Shown: positions 49,300 to 59,823 of the stretch, piece after piece
Position numbering within the stretch: the stretch's first letter is position 1
Layout: each line of letters begins with the position of its first letter
Assembly (NCBI GenBank): GCA_032209605.1
Contig: JASFXZ010000015.1
Coordinates: 3,410,001-3,474,000 of the forward strand
DNA from: Mactromeris polynyma
Lineage: Eukaryota; Mollusca; Bivalvia; Venerida; Mactridae
Reading direction: 5' to 3'
Length of the DNA stretch: 64,000 bases
The notes under the pieces: generated by a model
Database searches by the model: none
What the model was told of the DNA's origin: nothing
Seen by the model: only the letters and a program-made list of their open reading frames with translations
Position numbers and translations under genes: made by a program

Positions 49300-51464
49300 C
49301 CTGGCCTAACATATTTAGATTTACTATTATTACAAGCGTAAGATATGGGCACAGCAATTTAACGGATACTTTCAGTACTCAAGTCTCAAGTTGTTTAAAT
49401 CTGAAAGTTATGTCTGAATCAATTAATCTGATAGTGATATTTGGGTCTTATTCGTACGCATAACGTCTACGTATTTTGCAGTACAAACAAAGAAGTTCAT
49501 AGTTAAGGGTTGTGATTTTTATGCAAACAATGTAGGATTAGATTGCAAGTAGTCTTGCTAGTTTACGCACGCATTGTAAATAAATGGGTTTTATTTATTT
49601 AACAAATGCTTTGATACCTGATGATGTTATTTTCATTAGTTGTCCAATTTGTCACTGAATGCATACTTTATCAAAATAATCTGCTTGATGTATTTATTAG
49701 AATGAGTTGATTAAAAGAACGTGTTATCTCCTTGATATCATAGAGATATCGTTTTTAATATACTGGCACAAATATTTAAGCAGAAAGTAATACGTAACTA
49801 CACAGAAATGTGGTGTGTTTGATATACGCCGTGTTTATTATACGAATTTAACATGCCTTAATATAAATTGAATAGTATCTGAACTTTTTGTATACACTCA
49901 CGATACAACAGTCCATAAAGTGTTCTATAAGATCAAAAGTACAATATATGTTTAAATAAACATTTGGAAACATAAAAAGCGCGGCGAAAACAAAAAAAAC
50001 TGTTTGCACCTGATAGCGCATTTTCTAATATAATTCATAGCTAGCACAGTTGTAACTGCACAATTCACGGTATTTAAATACGATGGAATTTCAATAAATC
50101 CTGAATTTCCATTTAACTTTTATTTATTCCATTTCACCCTAATACATAACAATAATCTGAGATATTCACTGTCGATTCATAGACACACGGGTACTTTTCC
50201 TATAGGGAAGAGTACAATGCACTTTGAGGTCAATTTGTAAAATAAAACCACAATATCTTTATTATGAATTGTGTCATATACAGAACGTTATATCGCTACA
50301 GTAAGCAAATATTTCCGCCGGGTTAAAAACCAAGGGCTCGGTGAGATAATATATACGGGTTGTTTCGAGCCCGTAACAATTTGGGAGCTGTACGCTCAAC
50401 TGACCCATGTGAAGTACGTACAAAACCACTCTCCTGCTTTGTGTGTGACATATCCCGGACGTGTACCTGGATAAGTAACTAGGAGTAGATGAGATGTAAG
50501 GGCAAACATATATGAGGATTGAGCAATAGCGTATTATAATTACGGAGAGTGGAAGAAAGAGACACACACTTGAGAAGGGAATCAATTACAAGACAAGATA
50601 AGAAAGTTTACCACTGGCTGTAAGTGGGAAAAATGAACACGAACATTACATCGTAAACGGGGAAACTAGTCAAGGTCGATACTCGGTCGTGTGGGTCAAA
50701 GTAGATGCTACTAATCGTGGACATATTTGGTAACACCGTGCAGCCCAACTTTGGACCGAATCCACATAATCACAATGCAAGTCTTAATGAAGGGTCAAAT
50801 ATGAACCTGTATTATATGGAGTAAAACACTAGGTCTACTCTCCGAAACAATTGAGAACCCTTAAGAGGTATATTTCAAAATGATATACACGCAATATGGT
50901 TTGAATGTGGTCTCTGCTGTAATCTATACCAACCTAGAAACCGGGTCATGCAAGTCAAAATATTCGTTACTAAATCAAAGCATGTAAAGTGTAACTAAAT
51001 CAAATAAATACAGATCAACAATTTGTGTCTAAAATGTCCACTCGTACAAAATTGTCAAACTGGCCGATTGGAAGTAAAAAGCATATACTTAATGTTTAGA
51101 ACGATTATTTTGAAAGTAATGAATTATTTAACAAGGAGGTTTGTTGATAATAGATAGTAAAGCATTTTACTAGACTAAATATTTATTTCGCGTGATAAAC
51201 GTGAACAAATGTGGAACAGAGTGGGAGTTTTGCGACGCTTTTCAAAACAATTCCAATTGTGTGTGACCTAACTAGCGTTACCAGTATTTATCTGCTCTGC
51301 TACAAGCAATCGACAACTTTCCACATGAATTATTGGTAACGGAGAAATGACTTGATAACGACACATATACCACACCCTTGTTTGAACCATTTAACCATTT
51401 TTTAAGAGCTGATGTAATCACGAGCGACGTGGACTCTATTGTTGAGTCATCATGTTGAAATGAC

Positions 51465-51936
51465 GCCATTGGTTTGTACAAAAAGGACAGCGTGAGGCGC
51501 TATTATATTCTCCCTGTAGATATAAGCATGCAAATTACCCTCAATGCCAACAAGTTGGATCCGATATCCATAACCAATACCGGACCAGACCATAACTGAC
51601 CCCCTCCACCCACGAAACGATCCCTTTGCAGTATGCAACAGTCGGCATAACGCTCGTTCCTGCATCAGACCTGGCTATCATCCCGGGACAAGGCAAACCT
51701 GGATTCACCGAAGTACAACATCGTTCGCCATGTCTGCAGTGTCGAATTGATGTATCCTCGGCCCATTAAAGTTTGTCACCGCCGTCAAAACAGATCCAAC
51801 ATTGGGACGACAATCGGGTTGCTGGCAGGGGTGCCGAAAGCTGTAGATGTCGCAGTGAAAAGGCGATTTCACTAGGAACATCTTCCTCCAGCATCCTAAT
51901 GACTCTGTCCCGTAAATTATTTGAAATCCGCGGCAT
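51465..51936 (-). pseudogene. Tc1/mariner-like transposase remnant
   Basis: Minus strand. It starts MPRISNNLRDRVIRMLEED (51,936 downward), the usual start of the DNA-binding helix-turn-helix region. After a frameshift and loss of the middle, it carries KGSFRGWRGSVMVWSGIGYG and then IEGNLHAYIYRENIIAPHAV, the DDE_3 catalytic core around GSVMVWGGI. The final block with the last acidic residue and the C-terminus is absent. It is dead; the breaks separate 51,705-51,936 from 51,465-51,665. Confidence 0.75.
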
Positions 51937-51998
51937 TGACATTCAGTAGTCAAACCTTTTACATTTTGTATTTTGAATGCTTTTGATATTTTTCTGAC

Positions 51999-52131
51999 TG
52001 ATGTCGTCTAATGCAATATATTGAAGTAAAAATATGTTCTACATGTGAACCGGATATGCCAATCCCGTGCGTATACTTGGACATGCATTTTGGCCCAATA
52101 AGCCGATATTGTTATACATCAGGTGAGTATC
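51999..52131 (+). other. Cysteine-containing exon-like segment before a GTGAGT donor
   Basis: An open frame reads EVKICSTCEPDMPIPCVYLD and then HFGPISRYCYTS, ending ATCAG with a GTGAGT donor in phase 1 (donor at 52,122), the phase used by other extracellular exons here. A possible acceptor is TATTGAAG at about 52,026. The family is not recognised; it could be chance beside the Tc1 remnant. Confidence 0.2.
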
Positions 52132-52230
52132 TGTCCGTTTTTCCTAAGTACATGGTCAATTCATACTACTACAAGTCACAATTAACATTATTAGTTCTAA
52201 TTTACTAAGTTTCTTTTTTGGTTCATTAAC

Positions 52231-52392
52231 AAGTTACATGTATACCTTCCAATACAACCAATTTTCCCGATACTCACGTTCAAATACCAACAAGTTACAT
52301 GTATAAGTACAAATTTAAACAAGTCACATATATACATACAAATACAAACAAGTTACATTTATACATACACATACAAAAAAGTATACATATAC
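52231..52392. repeat. Imperfect ~30-bp tandem repeat (AACAAGTTACATGTATA)
   Basis: AACAAGTTACATGTATA-like words start at about 52,230, 52,290, 52,318 and 52,347, with TACAAATACAA spacers, ending in a TATACATATACATG stretch. Simple minisatellite in an AT-rich setting. Confidence 0.65.
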
Positions 52393-52647
52393 ATGTATAA
52401 ATGGATAATATTCAATTTTGTATTTTTGTGATTTATTGTAAAAATGTAATGCACTCGAAACAAAACAATAACCTGCATACAATCCCCCGTACTTAGCTCA
52501 ACGGGTGTATTGTAAAATGATACTACCGTTGCAATATGCCAATGCTTGTCAGTTGTGCTCTCGAAACATTATAAATGTCCTTCATATTAAACCAAACATG
52601 CAAATGTAAATGTAACACTCCGCGACAACAGTCGGGTATGTGGAATT

Positions 52648-52712
52648 TACAATCAGCAATGACACAGCAGCACGACCGCGGTATATAAGAGCTTGTTCGA
52701 ACACAGGTTTCA
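52648..52712 (+). promoter_or_regulatory. TATA promoter of duplication copy C
   Basis: CAATCAGCAATGACACAGCA, then ACCGCGG directly next to TATATAA (52,682-52,688). Transcription would begin about 30 bases on, near 52,712, twelve bases before the ATG. The same elements sit at 24,255-24,299 in copy A, so this block is conserved between paralogues while the surroundings diverged, which supports a regulatory role. Confidence 0.65.
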
Positions 52713-52723
52713 GTGCGTGGTCG

Positions 52724-52744
52724 ATGATGGTTATGTTCAAAATG
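52724..52744 (+). CDS. Start exon (7 codons) of an EGF/EB-like paralogue
   Basis: Downstream of the TATA box, ATGATGGTTATGTTCAAAATG ends at a GTAAGT donor in phase 0. It encodes MMVMFKM, a fitting n-region for a signal peptide. The phase and character match the exon at 27,249-27,312 (ILNSIIVGV...), which lacks its own start. That exon lies upstream, so it cannot be the cis partner; the expected partner of this exon must lie beyond the LINE insertions to the right, possibly outside the window, or be lost. Confidence 0.55.
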
Positions 52745-53624
52745 GTAAGTTAACTCTTTATTGTTTAGATAAACATATTTAATGAAAAATATACTGCGAT
52801 TTTAGGATAACTATTCAATTACAAGCAAATACAAAATATCGAGAAACGTTTATTTGACTTTGGCTAGTATTGTTTTTGTGAACTCAGTAATTCAATAATA
52901 GACTAGTCTCAAAATGTATTGTTATTATTAATCAGTAAAACATGCATCATCTACAAACTGCGTAAAATTGCTTTCAACGTTAATGTTATTATCCATTTAC
53001 CAACTGAATAAATACCGTTCACTCCATTATATACTCCAAGCTAAACGCATTTGACAGGACTTGGTGCTTGAAACTTGGACAAATCTTGGAGTAGAGTTTA
53101 ACTTTCTTAGTTTACCACATTCTATATTATATACATTAATATTTAACAACGACTCTAATAGCTTATGAATGTTCACTGCATATGATCAATTGATTTTTAA
53201 CAATTTACACATTCACTTGTACAGTTTTGTTAAACCAGTGTTTAGGATACGTTAATTGATTTATTTGTTGACAACATGTTTATTGTTTATTTCATTATTA
53301 TTAGAAGATTTGAATCATTAGCTCGATAATTCTTGATTTATTGCCTTAATGTCACTGCTAATTATATACTAGTAATCATAATGCTATTATACGAAATATA
53401 ATATAAAATACATGCCCATGATTAGCCTTTGCACTGAATTGGTGTATTATTAATTGTTTTAAGTATTGCATTTTTTTCACCATACAATGCACGATTGACA
53501 AAAAAACACATATTTATGTCTAAAGCAAATGTATAAGTCTTTAAAACGTTACTACAAACCGTTCCATGACGATAAACCGTGGGGAAATAAAGTCATAGTT
53601 TGAGGAACACGAACAATCGGTAAA

Positions 53625-53696
53625 TGGCGCTACCGGGATTCGAACCCGGGTATACGGATTGCCGGTCCGTTATGCTAACCACTACACCACAACAAC
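53625..53696 (-). tRNA. tRNA-like sequence, probably a pseudogene or SINE-type head
   Basis: The minus strand shows a clean A box (TGGTGTAGTGG), a 5-bp anticodon stem (ACGGA/TCCGT) around loop CCGGCAA, a perfect T arm (CCGGG-TTCGAAT-CCCGG) and a 4-base variable loop. The formal anticodon is GGC, but position 33 is C instead of the near-universal U. The acceptor stem (GTTGTTG with TAGCGCC) has a mismatch and three wobble pairs. It therefore retains a Pol III promoter but is unlikely to be a working tRNA. Confidence 0.45.
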
Positions 53697-53772
53697 CTAA
53701 CCTTAACTAAGAGAATTTGATGATATATAAGATGGATATATTGGTGTACCACGAACGTCAGCAGACAACAAC

Positions 53773-56700
53773 GTGAACAAAAATGGTTGTGATCTTCTCT
53801 TGTTCTGTAGGACATTTGGTTTCTATATTCTAAATGGTCGTTATGGTCCGGGTTGCTTTACATTTATAAATCAAAATGGAAGAAGTGTAATTGATTACTT
53901 CATCGCTACCAGAGGCATTATCAGTATAACAAATTATTGTCAAGTTTTATCCTGGACTGAAAGCACGAAACCTCCCATTGGAATTATGCCTAGGAAACAT
54001 GACATATATGCTTGATTCTTCGTCCAATAACAACAATCAGACGTCATTTTCTACATCCTATGTAATCAACAATGAAAATAGTAGCGCATATGTAAATTCA
54101 TTGTCTGATAATTTATTAGCAGGTAGTTTAAATGATATATCTAAAATGATTGTGGATAAAACAACTTCTGTAGACATAATCATATGTTAAATAGAGAAAG
54201 TGATACCGAAAAGCGCGGAGCAATTTAAGAAAATTTAATCCTGTAATAGAAATCATTCAAGAAAGGTTGGTTTGATAGCGAGTGTAAGCTAGCAAAACAA
54301 GCGTCGAAGTCAGCATTGAAACAGTTTAGAAGAAATCGCAGTGATAGTAACCTGCAGCATTATCTACAGCTTAAGCACACTTTCCAAACAATTTGTAAAT
54401 GTAAGTCATACAGTTTGATAAAAATCGAGTGAACAAATTAGAATCATCTGTGAATAATTCTAAATTATTTTGGCAAGAAGTCAAAACCATTCTTGGAAAA
54501 CAAACTTCTATTACCCCACATATATCCCTCGGTGCTTGGTATGAACACTTTAGTAACGTTTTTGCCTGTGATAATCAGGATGATGGCGATCCAGTACATG
54601 ATGATATGCATGCACCAATATTTGAAGAAGCAGATTTTGATGAGAAAGAACAATTACTTTTAGCTCGCCAATCACAGAGCAAGAAATATCTGACTCTATA
54701 AAAAATATTGATGTTAATAAGTCTTCAGCGGGAGATATTTTACCACAACATATTTTGTATGGTTTAACTCAGTTATTGTCTATTTTCGGCAAGCTATTTA
54801 ACAGACTATTTGTATTAGGCGAATTCCCAAGTTGTTGGACTGAGTGAATTGTTGTTCCCTTAGACAAAAAGGAAATATAAATGTACCTAAAAATTATCGA
54901 GGTATATCATTATTGGATAGTGTTAGTAAAATACATATCTCAATATTAACAAAATACTGACTTTTTATGTAGATGCATATAACGTTGTAACAGAATGTCA
55001 AGCAGAATTTAGATCCGGCTATTTCACCATAGATAATGCCTATGTTTTATATTATATTGTAAGCAAGTATTTAAATAAGAAAGTTAAACCTATCTATGTC
55101 GCATTTATCGACTTCCAGAAGGCTTTTCCTGATATTGTTGAGATATTTCTATTAATGTTTGCTGATGATATAGCAATTATAGCAGACAGTATTGTTGATT
55201 TACAAAGGCAATTAAATCTCTTAAGTACTTTCTGTAACACCTATAAACTTACTGTAAATATTAATAAAACTAAAATTGTTGTGTTCAAGAAAGGTGGTCG
55301 TTTAGCAGCTCGCGAGAGGTGGCACTACAAAAATATGATGTAGTCAATAGTTTTACCTATGTAGGTGTATTATTTACGAATAGGATGTCACTTTATAGAA
55401 TATCAGAAGCTATCATGTCAATCAAGGCAAAAACACTGCTTATGCATATACTGAATTATTTGAGGAAATTGTCTTGCTGTCCGAATAAAATTTTGTTCAA
55501 GTTGTTTGATGCGAAAGTTGGTTCAATACTATTATATGGTTCCGAATTGTTGGGTTTACAAAATATTAATAGTCTTGAGAATGTACAAGTTTATGCATGT
55601 AAAGGTTTTTTGAAAGATAACAAACATTCATGTAATAATGCTATTTTAGGGGATCTGGGTAGGCTACCCATGTATGTATATACTTATAAGCGCTGCATTA
55701 AATACTGGATGAGACTATTGTGTATGTCACGTAACCGTTATATACGTTCAAATTTGGAATATAATTAATTCAACACGTCATACGTACTTCTTAGAAATTT
55801 AATTGCAATTAATCAACAAATACATATAAAACAAACATCACTGTAAAATCCGAATTCTCAAAATGATATAACGCGAAATCCCAACAATGTGAAAAGTCAC
55901 CGAATCGCAATACAATCCGTACACCGAGTAACTAAAACCTCGTGTATCCTCCCATGGCGCTTACGACATGCACACACCTTTGTCTCATCGACAGTACGTA
56001 GTTTCGGATGAAACCTTGCGGAATATTCATCCATTCCTGCACAAGGGTCAGTTCCATTTCACGCAGATTTCACATTGAGATCTAGCGACTTGGATGCGTT
56101 TACACTTTTTGTTGCGATTTAAAGAGAAACAGGTTGATCCTGCATATTTTGCAATTAAACTTATTGCTATATGAATACAATACATTTACATACGTATCCG
56201 AGTTATTGGCCGGCCTGCAACACGCCAATTGCGCGACCGCTATATTGATTATTCATTCGAACCATAACTGATTTTAAAATGAAGATTCTGTTTTTTACGG
56301 TTTGAATTGCGTTCTATAATGATAAAATGAAAATGAAAATCGATATTTTTCTCTTACCAACATTTCCTCGTGCGATATGGTGAAATCGTACATGTCCAAC
56401 GTGCAAAAGTAACCGATCGTCACAGCTGAACGATTTTATTATTTTTGTACAAACAACAAAATAATTAATTTGAAATAAATATCTTGAACCATATTAGAGA
56501 AAATCGAATTTGAAAAGTGTCGGGTTAGGAGTGGCTCCAAGTGTATGTCAAACAAACTGGGTAACTTATGTAAAAAATAGTTTGTTTGTAAACGGGTTCG
56601 GGTATATTTGGGAAAATCAGTATGTTGAAAATACTGAGGCATTTTTGAAACACTATATTCAACGATTAACTGATCAGTACAAACAATCATGGGCTGCCAG

Positions 56701-56968
56701 ATGCCTTGAAAACAGCAAATTGTATCACTATGCACATTTTAAAACTGATTATAAAATGGAACCATACATTCTATACATTGACATTAATAAATTTAGATAT
56801 TGTTTAGCTCCATTTAGAAGTTCATCTCACTCCTTGATGACTGAACAAGGAAGACATTCTGGTGTTCCCAGAGAATTTAGAACATGTATATATTGTGAAG
56901 GTTGTGTTGAGGATGAATTTCACTTTGTTATATGCTGTCCTCTATATGCTGAATTAAGATCACAATAA
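53773..56968 (+). pseudogene. Broken endonuclease-reverse transcriptase ORF2 of LINE 2
   Basis: Order: the C-terminal part of the APE-type endonuclease (ILNGRYGPGCFTF, NGRSVIDYFI; 53,773-54,000), a linker, reverse transcriptase start (VNKSSAGDILPQHI near 54,715), CQAEFRSGYFTIDNAY and AFIDFQKAF (near 55,000-55,130). The next residues jump straight to LMFADDIAIIAD (55,155), so about 85 codons between the two catalytic Asp motifs are deleted. It then follows LINE 1 through FKKGGRLAARERW, LFDAKVGSILLYG and NNAILGDLGR to 55,768. It is interrupted by a Tc1 remnant and resumes at 56,545 (NWVTYVKNSLFVNGFGYIW) to CIYCEGCVEDEFHFVICC. Several stops and frameshifts. Dead. Confidence 0.88.
55770..56520 (-). 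mobile_element. Tc1/mariner-like remnant nested in LINE 2
   Basis: LINE 2 breaks at about 55,765 and resumes at about 56,530 relative to LINE 1. Within the gap, the minus strand at 56,065-55,932 encodes NLREMELTLVQEWMNIPQ and then SMRQRCVHVVSAMGGYTRF plus stop, a textbook C-terminus of Tc1 transposases (LxQEWxxIPQ, SMRRRC, GGxTRY). The rest of the transposase is missing and I could not define the TIRs. It must be younger than LINE 2. Confidence 0.7.
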
Positions 56969-57439
56969 ATTCCTAAACTTTACTTGAAACACCCTAGTGT
57001 TCAAGCATTTTACAACCTGATGTCATGTTCAAATAAATATGTTGTCCGTATATTGCTATGTATATTTATCATGGTCTTAGATTAAGAGATGATTTTATGT
57101 CAATATTTGTTTGACTGTATATATTAACTTATAGGGTTATGTCTATGTCATTCTACAAATATGTTGTTTTTACGTTAAAATGTCTCCAGATTTGGAACCT
57201 TACATATGTATTGCATATATTTCAATGACATTACTACGCTGTGTAATATATATATTGTATCATATTGTGTGTGGGCCGGTGGTCTTATATATTTCACAAT
57301 AAATATTTGAAATAGTTAACGTCATGTTCGTGTAAATTTAACTTATACAACGTTGATTAATGTTAACTACACTTTGGATGAAGTACGGGGCAAATGTTTA
57401 CATCCTCTACACAGCACTTAACACCAGCTGTAGTAACGT

Positions 57440-58012
57440 TGAAATAAAGTCATGGTTTAGTCTTGCCTCATTTAGATTGGCTTTAAATTTACAATAGTAG
57501 ATTGCTGGCAGGTTTGACAATACATGTACATGTATATCCCAAAACCGTTTTATCTTTCTCATATTACGAATTCGATCAGTATTAACGTGTATATATATAT
57601 TAATATGAGTAATGCAGTGCATGTTACCTCACAATATGTTCTCGAACAAGTAAAATAATCCAATACAGTCTATGATACTGTCTATGCGGCATAAGTTGTC
57701 ATACTAGATTACAAGACATTTTAAACGGAATTATTTGCATCATGATGTTCATTTAAAATACTGCCAAGTGTATACCATACACCTCAAAAATGATTACAAT
57801 GAATGTCCTATGGAGCATCCCACTACTTTAACATGCTTCAAATGTGACATCCAGTTATAGACATTAGACATTATTCATTCCTTCTGTATTATATACTCCC
57901 AATATATTGTCTCTTTTGTCGTATGCAACCAAAACATAAGCATTACTTGTATACCAACACACTTCAAAATAACGTGTTTGAATTTTGTAGGAAGTTGTAG
58001 AACAAACGACAC
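57440..58012. repeat. Segmental duplication, copy C (right part)
   Basis: Blocks TGCCTCATTTAGATTGGCTTTAA, TTTCTCATATTAC.ATTCGAT, ATACTGTCTATGCGGCA and ACGGAATT..TTGCA match copy A at 24,490-25,130. No exon is seen. It ends where the 3' tail of LINE 3 begins. Confidence 0.65.
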
Positions 58013-58440
58013 TAAGTTTTACAAGTTTACAAGTTTACAAGTTTTATTTTTCAAATCGAGAATGTCATAAACCCATGCGACTATAACATACATAGTAAAC
58101 ATTATAAACAGGTAAACGGTAGTCACAAACAGTTTATAAATACACATACACAGTCACAAGCAAAATACAACAATAACATTCTAGAAAATACATGCATGTA
58201 AAACTTCATGACTGCTATTGAACATCAAGAAGAGGCGAACTAAATTCCCTTATGAGTATGTCCTACCGAAACTAAATGTATGATAAGAAACATAATATAA
58301 TTGTGTTAATAAAGAACACATCAATCCATCACCAAATACAACAATATTACATTAACACAACATGTATATCAGTACTATGACAAATTATTTCAAATAAGTC
58401 ATCTGTAAATATAATAAATACCATTTATGCATTATAATTT

Positions 58441-59823
58441 AAAATATTTCTCGCTGTCAATGCTTGGTAAATGTAACTACTTTTTGTTAACAAAGTTTTG
58501 TTTTCAGTTTTTATAAGTTCTATAAATTTGAACATGTTCGGACGTCTCCAGTAATAGATAGGCAGATCATTTTTCCGTATCTCATTGTATAAATTACACT
58601 CTAATATAAAATGGTACTCATCTTCTAATATATAAAATGAATTACGCTGTCTGTTAGCTAGTGGTGTGGGATTTGGTTGTGTCCATCTACCCGATTCAAT
58701 ACTAAGCCTAAATAACGGAACTTACTGACTATTTCTACAGGAATATTATTGTAGTAAAAATTTAAATGTTGTGAAACTCTACCTCCCTTCTTAAAGATTA
58801 ATACCTTTGGTTTTGCTTGTATTTACAACTAATTTCCATTTATTGCAATACTGTGATAGAACATCTAAACTAGCTTGCAACTCAGAACTCGTTTTAGCAA
58901 ATATGACAATATCATCGGCATATAACATCATAAATATTTTAAACATGTTAACATCGATTCCTTCGAGTCCTTTCGAAATGAACATATCTTCAATATCATT
59001 GAGAAACATTGAGAATAAAAATGTCTTACACCTAGAACACAATCATATTGATCACTTAATTGGTTACAATATTTAACACGTGATTTAACTGATGAATACA
59101 TAGACTGCATAATATTTAAGATCTTACCCCTGATGCCTAGTTTAATCAGCTTAAGCCATAGGTTTTCCCTGACTACATAATCAAAAGCTTTCGTAAAATC
59201 TATAAAAGCGCAGTATAACATTTTACCTGTATTTAATAAGTGAGTAATAATACCATGTAGTACAAACAGATTATAAATAGTTCCCATTTTTGATCTAAAA
59301 CCAGTTTGAGCTTCAATGTAAACACTGTATTGTTCAGCCCAAAACGATAATCTATTATTTAGAATGCGTGTAAATAATTTCTCTAGTGTGTTTAATAATG
59401 TAATTCCTCTATAATTGTTTTCATCATTGACGCTACCTTTCTTATGTAAAGGAATAACAAAACCTTCGGACCAATCTTCTGGAAAATAGCCAAGATCAAA
59501 TATTTTATTGTAAAGATTTAGTAAAAAATGTGACATAATATGTTTTCCATGAATAAAAAATTCATTAATATACATGTCTGGCCCTCCACTTTTACTTGTT
59601 AACTTATTGCTTTCCATAATGCTTCCTTACCAATCGGCAAATTCAATTCTTCGAACATTACATTAAATTCATTTTGTTCGTACCTCTGTAGAAAATATAA
59701 CGCATCATCATCCGGATTAAAAAAATGATCATCCGGATTGTTGACGCTTTTAAAGTATTGCTGAAATACGTCTGCGAAGATATAAGCTTCTTTTATTCCA
59801 GCAGAATGTTTTAACATATTCAA
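58441..59823 (-). pseudogene. Reverse transcriptase part of LINE 3 ORF2
   Basis: Blocks in order: GKEALWKAIS, KSGGPDMYINEFF, PLHKKGSVNDENNYRGITLL, AQTGFRSKMGTIYNLF, CAFIDFTKAFDYV, DCVLGVR (frameshift at about 59,040), then LFSMFLNDIEDMF and YADDIVIFAK (58,911-58,922 hold Tyr-Ala-Asp-Asp). After KKGGR...FRYLGL (58,700-58,790) the frame jumps to RWTQPNPTPLANRQRNSF and LEDEYHFILECNLYNEIR. About 200 codons between the thumb and the zinc-knuckle region are therefore deleted. Inactive. Confidence 0.85.

Larger units (their letters stand above)
49300..53602. repeat. Segmental duplication, copy C (left part; resumes at about 57,440)
   Basis: Matches copy A from the CTTATTCGTA.GC.TAACGTCT block (49,445) through CAAACTGGCC (51,058), GTTACCAGTATTTATCTGCTC (51,277) and the promoter (52,648). 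It continues past the point where copy A is deleted, to CGTTCCATGACGATAAACC (53,560), and resumes after LINE 2 at 57,440-58,010. It also hosts a Tc1 remnant (51,465-51,936). This is the only copy with a complete promoter and start exon. Confidence 0.75.
53603..57439 (+). mobile_element. LINE 2 insertion, ~3.8 kb, with probable target-site duplication
   Basis: GAAATAAAGTCATAGTTT (53,585-53,602) and GAAATAAAGTCATGGTTT (57,440-57,457) flank the block with one mismatch. The homologous place in copy A (about 24,445-24,465) has a single related word and runs straight from CGTTCCATTGCGGTAAACC to sequence matching 57,460 onward. The insert contains a tRNA-like sequence at its left edge, a 5'-truncated and internally deleted LINE of the LINE 1 family, a nested Tc1 remnant and about 120 bases after the LINE end (AATAAATATTTGAAATAG, near 57,316). 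The exact borders are inferred. Confidence 0.7.

Noticed and set aside
27249..52744. Treating the 52,724-52,744 start exon and the 27-33 kb exons as one gene
   Set aside because: The start exon lies downstream of the other exons on the same strand, so ordinary cis-splicing cannot join them; they are better read as parts of two paralogues.
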